The notes beneath the pieces were generated by a model, which saw only the letters and a program-made list of their open reading frames with translations, was not told the DNA's origin and searched no databases. Of a stretch of DNA of 64,000 bases, positions 58,501 to 64,000 are shown piece after piece. This stretch comes from Antedon mediterranea (taxonomy: Eukaryota; Echinodermata; Crinoidea; Comatulida; Antedonidae): NCBI RefSeq assembly GCF_964355755.1, contig NC_092674.1, forward strand, positions 27,206,001 to 27,270,000, given 5' to 3'. A program made the translations under genes and the position numbers. Every line of letters begins with the position of its first letter. Position 1 is the first letter of the stretch.

Positions 58501-61051
58501 ACACCAACCTCCTAGACATTTCTAGATAAATCAAAAACCAAATGAGTCTTACCTTAATCAGGGAAGAGTGAAATTACATTCCCTGCCTTAACATAACATA
58601 GAAATTTCCAGCACAAATTTTTACTTCTAAGTAAATAGCTTAGTTGAATTCTTTTACATCTTTCATGTTTTTATTTGAAGTTCTTATTTCATAATAATAA
58701 AATCTGTATTTTATAGAGAACATGGTGCCACAGGCTTAGTTGAAAAGTGAGTATTAAGTCTTTATATTTCTCTTCCGTAAAAACAATAGACTGCAAAAAT
58801 TATTAGGAGTTAAGCCTTCTATTTTAGAGGCTACATTCAATGTTCGTACAGTGGATCCTTTTCAAGGATCAGGTATACTTAAACATTTTGCCTGCCATCA
58901 CAATGGTCAAGTGAGAATACCTGATTTAAACTCGCCAGAATGGCTAGTTACAATGCAAAGGGACAAGTCAAGGCAGATACATGGGGGCAGGAGGTGTTAG
59001 CCAGGCACTTTTAGGACCTGGGTCCCACCTTTAAAAATCCTGGATCTGCCACTGCCCTACGAGTATTTATATATGGCATATGAACACCTAATGACTGGGA
59101 ATGACTAACACATACATTCTTCATTGAATGTTGTGTGAGTTAAGTAAGTGGGGGAAGCCGATACAAATAATTGTACTTAATTAAAATTGAACTCAGAAAT
59201 CTGAAAAAAGGTTACTGCTGATCACCATACCACAATAATTAATGGTATATAAAGTTGGTTCGTACTTTCGATACTGATTTTAACCACCTGATGTAACCCT
59301 GTTTACTAATTAAATGGAGTTCGATAATTAGTTATTGAAGATTAAAACGAATTTAGGTTCAACGATTTGCCCCAAATAGGGGTGTTTTCCGATCGTGGTA
59401 TACACTGTCCAATGCATGTCTATCTTGAAAAATACCCGCATACAATAATACGAGGATGCTTCGCATTTTCCTATCTCCTCCTACGATAATTGTTTTTAAT
59501 GGATGAAAACCGGTTGAACAGCTCGAGTACAGCATCATAATGTTGAAGACAGACCTATTTTCTTAAAAACATACTATTTTGATAGATTTAATATACATTT
59601 ATACAAATGTATTGATTTCCGATGAATGGAACATTCCAATAATAACTCTTTGCTTTAACACAAGTACCACCAGCTGTTGTAAATTTATTGGCCCTTGGGG
59701 AATTAACCTAAAACCTATATATAGATAAGTATTGCAATACTTGGACATTACTGTAAATACGTATTAACATTTGTGGTCGCCATTGAATTTACTGTGAGTG
59801 TGGGTACTGAGAACACAATCATGTACAAATAAACGTATTACTGTGAGTGTAGGCCCTACTGTTATATAGAACGTACAATATACAAATAAACTGTAGTACT
59901 GACAGTTGCTTCTCAACGTTTGTATTAATTAATAATTACAAAGAATATAAACGTTGTAGTGGTACGTGTATCGTTACATGTACTATGCTATTTCAATCGA
60001 CTATGACAGTGACAGTTTTAACAAAGTATTAAGTCGCAAATGTGTTACTGTATCAAGTGGTATATTATTTATAGGCCTGTGAGTAGGCCCTACTGTTATA
60101 TAAAACGTACAATATACACATAAACTGTAGTACTGACAGTTGCTTCTCAACGTTTGTATTAATTAATAATTACAAAGAATATAAACGTTGTAGTGGTACG
60201 TGTATCGTTACATGTACAGGCTATTTCAATGGACTATGACAGTGACAGTTTTAACAAAGTATTAAATCGCAAATGTGTTACTGTATCAAGTGGTATATTA
60301 TTTATAGGCCTGTGAGTAGGCCCTACTGTTATATAAAACGTACAATATACAAATAAACTGTAGTACTGACAGTTGCTTCTCAACGTTTGTATTAATTAAT
60401 AATTACAAAGAATATAAACGTTGTAGTGGTACGTGTATCGTTACATGTACATGCTATTTCAATGGACTATAACAGTGACAGTTTTAACAAAGTATTAAAT
60501 CGCAAATGTGTTACTGTATCAAGTGGTATATTATTTATAGGCCTATCAAAGTGAAAAACATATTTCGTTACTGAGTAGATAAATAATATATTAAAACATT
60601 GTTCTTCTTTGTACCCATATCCTCTTCCCCATCCCTCAAAACTAATGTTACACACAAAACACAAATTGGGTTTGTTTAAATGAGTCCAAATAACAAATTT
60701 GGACTCATTTTGTGACAAGTTTCTCTTTCGGAAGTAATTCCCAGTGTGCTAATTTCAGTTTAATACATAAATCATCGTGTCTATTTATTTGTTTCTGTAA
60801 ACAATAATAACTATTATCGTCCTGCAGTACGTACATTAAAAAAAGCATTTTTTTACGCTGAAATTACTGTGTATTCGAGAACCATCTGTGGGCACGACCT
60901 AGATGGTACGCGAGCGAAGCGAGATTATAATCTAGTAATTATAATTTATACAATTTATACTATTAATTGTTATCAATATTTTATTTCTTGTTTCTTTAGT
61001 CCAACGTACGATGGAATTTCAAATCCAGCTTACGAAAGAAGATTATTTTAA
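43527..61051 (+). CDS. Mesh/SUSD2-like type I membrane protein (NIDO-TIG-AMOP-VWD-CCP2-TM)
   Basis: 22 coding exons: 43527-43584, 46317-46558, 47152-47341, 47923-48021, 48486-48613, 49233-49577, 49959-50093, 51109-51271, 52108-52374, 52731-53040, 53524-53805, 54092-54360, 54607-54744, 55053-55223, 55530-55796, 56027-56275, 57051-57224, 57526-57684, 57843-57939, 58326-58379, 58717-58746, 61000-61051. The sum is 3879 nt, or 1292 residues, every phase closing. Signal peptide 1-18; unassigned module about 20-165; NIDO about 196-450 (APFWADVDTT); TIG-like 454-545 (GARIFIQGTCF); AMOP about 660-825 (WCSSW, CPC); VWD about 833-1020 (GDPHILTLDGLAYTFNGHGEY; GLLGNWNDD); two CCPs about 1108-1212; TM 1217-1240; tail ending NPTYDGISNPAY. 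The domain order is that of Mesh (smooth septate junctions in insects) and is close to SUSD2. An epithelial junction or surface role is inferred. Poly(A) signals at 61050 and 61249. Confidence 0.9.
43991..44101. mobile_element. AAGCTCTGTCTACAC MITE, copy 8 (left end lost)
   Basis: ATCAAACTTTATGTGATGTGCCC...CACTACCATATTTGGGCACAT...TAGTTTCATAGTGTAGACAGAACTT. It lies in intron 1 of the Mesh-like gene. Confidence 0.75.
44288..44329. mobile_element. Micro-foldback insertion 7 (26 bp) with 8-bp direct repeats
   Basis: ATATTTCC (44288-44295), then a 26-bp element starting AGGGAGATGTAAAATAA with arms GGGAGAT/ATCTCCC, then ATATTTCC (44322-44329). It lies in intron 1 of the Mesh-like gene. Confidence 0.75.
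45178..45338. mobile_element. AAGCTCTGTCTACAC MITE, copy 9
   Basis: Left AAGCTCTGTCACGTCTACAC (with a small insertion), right TATTGTAGACAAGGCTTA. Family interior present. It lies in intron 1 of the Mesh-like gene. Confidence 0.75.
46995..47060. repeat. Foldback with about 19-bp arms
   Basis: AATCGCTTCTGAAGAACCC and GGGTTCTTTTGAAGCGATT flank a loop of about 20 nt. It lies in intron 2 of the Mesh-like gene, 90 bp before exon 3. No clear target duplication. Confidence 0.7.
49594..49757. mobile_element. GGTTCCCACTAG-family repeat, copy D (best complete copy)
   Basis: TAAGATTGGTTCTCACTAGAGACGCAACG at the left and GCGTCGCTAGTGGGAACCAC at the right. The centre is GACCAATCACAAGCGATGG/TTGTCATTAGTCAACTCG. 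About 160 bp. It begins 17 bp after the donor of exon 6 of the Mesh-like gene. Confidence 0.8.
50440..50870. repeat. AACACTGATTTCTAAATTGAGAG minisatellite split by a SINE-like insertion
   Basis: Units of about 25-33 bp (AACACTGATTT..AAATTGA) run 50440-50545 and again 50745-50870. Between them sits a segment ending GCGCTATAAAAATCCTG(TTATTATTATT), the usual 3' tail of a SINE or LINE. It lies in intron 7 of the Mesh-like gene. Confidence 0.75.
51530..52015. repeat. 58-bp minisatellite, about eight units
   Basis: GTTGCGTGCAATAGTCAGTT recurs at 58-bp steps (for example 51781, 51839, 51897, 51955), separated by TTGCGTGTGGTAGTAGTAGT-like and TTACGTGTGATAG blocks. It lies in intron 8 of the Mesh-like gene. 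Neighbouring units are diverged and contiguous, so it is not a CRISPR array. Confidence 0.9.
53633..53668 (+). repeat. In-frame 18-bp tandem duplication in the AMOP domain
   Basis: ACTTCAGATGGTGAATTT then ACTTCAGATGGTGAATTG give FTSDGEFTSDGEL. The frame is kept, so the AMOP loop has grown by six residues. Confidence 0.85.
55206..55345 (+). repeat. Duplicated exon end and splice donor
   Basis: The end of exon 14 plus its donor (TCCGATCTGG...CACAGGTAATAATACTTC, 55206-55236) recurs at 55318-55345 in intron 14 without TCTGG. A decoy donor is therefore present about 110 bp downstream. Confidence 0.8.
56330..56965. repeat. 21-bp CCATCACCATGATGACCACTA minisatellite
   Basis: The best units lie between 56590 and 56955; a looser CCA/ACT-rich variant extends to 56330. 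All three plus frames and all minus frames are partly open because 21 is a multiple of three (MMTTTIT or HHGDGSG repeats). This is not a gene. It lies in intron 16 of the Mesh-like gene. Confidence 0.9.
58552..58592. mobile_element. Micro-foldback insertion 8 (27 bp), imperfect direct repeats
   Basis: CCTTAAT (58552-58558), then a 27-bp element with ends CAGGGAA/TTCCCTG, then CCTTAAC (58586-58592); 6 of 7 match. It lies in intron 20 of the Mesh-like gene. Confidence 0.5.
59843..60546. repeat. Tandem repeat of about 234 bp, three units
   Basis: GTGAGT(GT)AGGCCCTACTG starts units at 59843, 60079 and 60312, which are nearly identical. Each contains CAACGTTTGTATTAATTAAT and later ATATAAACGTTG, an inverted pair. 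It lies in intron 21 of the Mesh-like gene. Confidence 0.9.
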
Positions 61052-62339
61052 TAAATACAGGACGGTTTGATCCTCAGTTTAATTTACTCAGAATGACTGC
61101 GAAATGTGAACTATGACTTGTTCCGTATACACAACTGCAATTCAACAAGAAGAATGCAATTGTAAACACAAGTTGTGCAGGTTATCATTGCATCCAGCAA
61201 ATGTACTCAAATTAGTACAAATACTAAAAAATGGATGAAGAGAACATAAATAAACTGAAAATCCGGTAGTTTTATACTATTTATGCAATTTAGCAAGTGT
61301 AATTAAATAGGTAAAATAGTTGAAATGATGTCTTGAGAGCACCAGGGTATAGGCATTGACAAACCTAGTACTATGCAAGTAAAGTACTTAATCAGTATCA
61401 GTTTGTTTAGTTTATGAGATTTCAACAATTCAATTGCAAGTGAATCTTTTACTTGCGAGTGTTAATGGCAATTTTTTTATAGTTTAAGTTTATAAAGTGC
61501 TTTTACAATAAACAGATTGTCCCAAAGCGCTTAAAATAAAAACAATGCCGCTTGTTTTAGTTACTGTTTTTATGATTCAGATCAGTGATCTCGATTTCAC
61601 TGTACATTTCATTAGTGTTAATTTTATTGAATGTACATTTTCAACATTGGTAGGCCTACATTTGTATGTTATTTAAGAATAGGTCAGAAAAAACCGTCTA
61701 GAATTATAATATATTAAGCCTATATTCTATGAGGGAGTAATTAATTACAACTCCCTGATTCTATGGTTATTAGGCATATTCTTATGTTTTTTTTTTTTGC
61801 GTAAGCAGACTAGGCCTATTAACCAAAGGCCAACAGGAGGCCCCAACATAAACAAAATAATCTGAGCAAACTTACTTTGCAAAAAAATGTTGAACGTTGT
61901 ACTATCCTTATTAATGTTTAGCAAACATGACAATAGGCCTAAGCTGATTCGGCACAAATTGTTATTGGTATTTTGATATGGGTTTCAGACATTTGGAAAT
62001 CCTGTCTGGTTTTTCATTAAACATTAACTAAACACAATGGCCTTTTGTTCGTCTTACCCATCTTTGATTGGTTAAGTCTTATTGTATTATAGAATATTCT
62101 AGTAACTTTGTTACAGTTCTCTTCACCTGATGATAGGTTATGGCCGAATACGTTGTTTTAATAAAATCTTAATTTTACAATTTTAAACTGAAGAGACATG
62201 GTGAGAAACAGTAAATGAGTGGCTCTCTGCTCCTAACTAAAATAAGGAACGCAAGGTGGAGGAATTTTTAAGAGAGGAGGCAGATAACTTTTTGTCGATC
62301 ATTTCCTCATTCTTCACAGTTAAGAACGGGTTAGCAAAG
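61052..62339. other. Intergenic region between the two Mesh-like copies
   Basis: 3' flank of the first copy, then from about 61700 the duplicated upstream region of the second copy. It contains a micro-foldback (61724-61765), a SINE-tail-like segment (TATAAAGTGCTTTTAC...CAAAGCGCTT, 61490-61535) and a hammerhead-like motif (CTGATGA at 62127). Confidence 0.6.
61724..61765. mobile_element. Micro-foldback insertion 9 (26 bp) with 8-bp direct repeats
   Basis: ATTCTATG (61724-61731), then a 26-bp element with ends AGGGAGT/CAACTCCCTG, then ATTCTATG (61758-61765). The paralogous segment near 42845 reads ATTGTTATGG without the insert, an apparent empty site. Confidence 0.75.
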
Positions 62340-63332
62340 ATGTCACTGTGTGTTGTTTTAATTATTGTTACTGGATTTTCTGCGTGCTATAGTCAGAGTA
62401 AGTACGGTACCTATACATAAAAGTTCCCAATACCTGTATAGACAAAGTCCATGACGATCACACCTTGATCGAAAAAACAGCAGACTGATTTTTTTTTTCC
62501 TCTTTTTAATTCATGAGATTAAATATTATATCCTTACAAAACCTAACAGTATTTATTTAAACATTTTAAATGTTATAAATAATTTAAAATTGATACTTAG
62601 GCCAATATGTTTTTGCAGCCTTTTTCTATTAATAGCACTATTAATATGTATATTGCAGGTTAAATGTTTGACACTGAAGAAATATAAAAAGCATTGTAAA
62701 AACTGCTATCAAGTGGTAATTAGATCTACTATTTACGTTTTTTGGTCCATTTTTAGACATTTTCACCATAGCCAGTCATTTTGTTTAAAAAAAAACCTAT
62801 TTCCTCTACCTGGATTTTTCTTTCAGTATGTTCATATAGGAACTTTATTATAAAAATGCATTTTGGTGAAATAAATTCTGTTGCAATTTTTTCAACCATA
62901 TTTCATAGTTTTCCTGTACTATATAGGGCCTAGGGGAGAATATTTTATATGTTGAAAAACGAGGTAGAGCCGAGTTAAATAGAGCAGTCAATCTTTCGTC
63001 GAAGCAGGCGACACCTGCAGAATCGAGTGTCCACATTCCCCGCTGTACCCACATTGCATGTTTGGTTGTTTTCAATACTTTTGTCAGATATTGGGGGATT
63101 AACGGATTCAGAATTGAATATGGTGGTGGACTTTGTAAAGTCGCACGAATCGTTTCAACCGAAATCCTTGAAAGATAGTGAAACCGGAACACAGGTGGTT
63201 GGATATTCATTTCAAATGGATAGCGAGGGTAGAGAAATATTTAATGGACTATTTTCTGGAATACCTTACTTTGATCAAGTGAGAGATGGAAATGAAAATG
63301 TTACAGAAGAACAAGCAACTCAATTACTGAAG
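62340..63332 (+). CDS. Second Mesh/SUSD2-like copy, 5' part
   Basis: Exon 1 62340-62397 (MSLCVVLIIVTGFSACYSQ, signal peptide) and exon 2 63088-63332 (NIGGLTDSELNMVVDFVKSH...QATQLLK). These are clearly paralogous to the first two exons of the gene at 43527, with one extra codon and conserved splice phases; intron 1 is shorter (690 bp against 2.7 kb). Downstream, 63412-63790 matches intron 5 of the first copy, so exons 3-5 (end of the N-terminal module and start of NIDO) are absent in place. Exon 6 is not reached before the window ends. It may be a shortened gene or a pseudogene. Confidence 0.7.
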
Positions 63333-63411
63333 GTAGTCAATAATTGATAAATGATTTTGATCAAATAAATCATGTTAAAATTAAAGATGAAAAAATGTAT
63401 TAGGTCATTTT

Positions 63412-63790
63412 GCAGTTTAATAAAGTTAATCACTTACGTAAAAAAAGTTTGTCACTTTATAAATAAGTGAGAAAGAGAAAATAAACGGTTAAATTCAACC
63501 AAAACCCTATTAACTTTTTGCTTTAAATTACAGTTTTCAGGTAAATTATTTTTTTTCAATAATTTGTTTGAATAACTATGTGACATTAAAATGGTATATT
63601 AAAAACATTTTTTTTGAGGGGACAATATACCTTTAACTATAAACACGTTTTTAATCAATAAACTTAAATCATATTAACTAATTAGGCTATGCCTATAATA
63701 GATAAGACATTTTTCAAACTTTGACTGATCAGTATTAAAGACAACGATTGCGGTATAACATCAGTTCAAAACACATACACTTATATTTTA
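63412..63790 (+). repeat. Segment paralogous to intron 5 of the first Mesh-like gene
   Basis: GTTTAATAAAGTTAATCAC..., GGTTAAATTCAACCAA, AATTACAGTTT(C)TTCAGGTAAAT and TTTTTTTT follow in the same order as at 48838-49010. The match fades near 63790. Confidence 0.7.
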
Positions 63791-63898
63791 ACTCGTCACC
63801 ATGACGAGTTAGATTATCTGAACAACGTGTAACACTTGCACGTTGAAATGTGTGCAGAAATATCTTGGCAAGATCAGTCTTTTACCCATTTAACATCA

Positions 63899-63962
63899 GC
63901 AAAACTCCGGAGTATTTTGACGTACTACTTACACCGACGCATGAAACTCCAGAGTTTTGCAA
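63899..63962. mobile_element. ACTCCGGAGT foldback element at the window end
   Basis: GCAAAACTCCGGAGT (63899-63913) and ACTCCAGAGTTTTGC form 15-bp arms. It shares the GCAAAACTCCGGAG core with the 73-bp MITE at 17894 and with the satellite at 20885. A perfect-arm palindrome AACTCGTCACCATGACGAGTT lies just upstream (63799-63819). Confidence 0.6.
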
Positions 63963-64000
63963 GGCTATGTAAAGAGGTATAAATATTGTTCCCCCTGGCC

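Noticed and set aside
60681-60707. Palindrome TGAGTCCAAAT...ATTTGGACTCA as another micro-foldback insertion
   Set aside because: No direct repeat flanks it, and the arms do not share the ATGGAG/AGGGAG pattern.

Overview
The window looks like AT-rich genomic DNA of a marine invertebrate animal. Every gene has short exons with GT..AG introns, except the thrombospondin-repeat genes, which are single-exon. Repeats fill the introns. A plausible source is an echinoderm or other invertebrate deuterostome, judged from domain content, dispersed inverted-repeat elements and the very frequent TAGGCCTA-type octamer. I cannot fix the species from the sequence, and that assignment is inference. I see no prokaryotic, viral or CRISPR features.

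Left part (minus strand). Two tandem five-exon genes lie at 372-4400 and 6587-8612. Each encodes a small secreted protein: signal peptide, short coiled coil, Pro/Thr linker, and one fibrinogen-like domain of the contactin-associated-protein type. From 12.8 to 19.9 kb there is a cluster of single-exon genes for thrombospondin-type-1-repeat (TSR)/EGF-like proteins with a membrane segment at both ends. It holds one intact long gene, one intact single-TSR gene, a leftover C-terminal fragment and a pseudogene. Between 22.7 and 38.1 kb there are two intact six-exon genes and one decayed copy of a four-pass membrane protein with two PPxY motifs (TMEM272-like). At 38.7-41.5 kb lies an AKAP17A orthologue (RRM plus a charged helical region).

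Right part (plus strand). A 22-exon gene (43527-61051) encodes a 1292-residue Mesh/SUSD2-like type I membrane protein: novel N-terminal module, NIDO, TIG-like, AMOP, VWD, two CCP/sushi domains, a TM and a tail with two NPxY motifs. All exon phases close exactly. A second copy starts at 62340 and runs off the window. After its exon 2 it jumps to sequence matching intron 5 of the first copy, so exons 3-5 are missing there.

Repeats. The most unusual signal is a set of nine to ten tiny palindromic insertions (about 20-38 bp). Seven are flanked by perfect 7-9 bp direct repeats, and two have apparent empty sites in paralogous sequence within this window. I read them as extremely short foldback/MITE-like elements with hAT-like target duplication. 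Other repeats are a ~150 bp MITE family (nine copies), a second GGTTCCCACTAG family, a 1.1-kb terminal-inverted-repeat element, SINE/LINE/Penelope-like fragments, hammerhead-like motifs and several minisatellites, one of which seems to have grown from a small foldback element.
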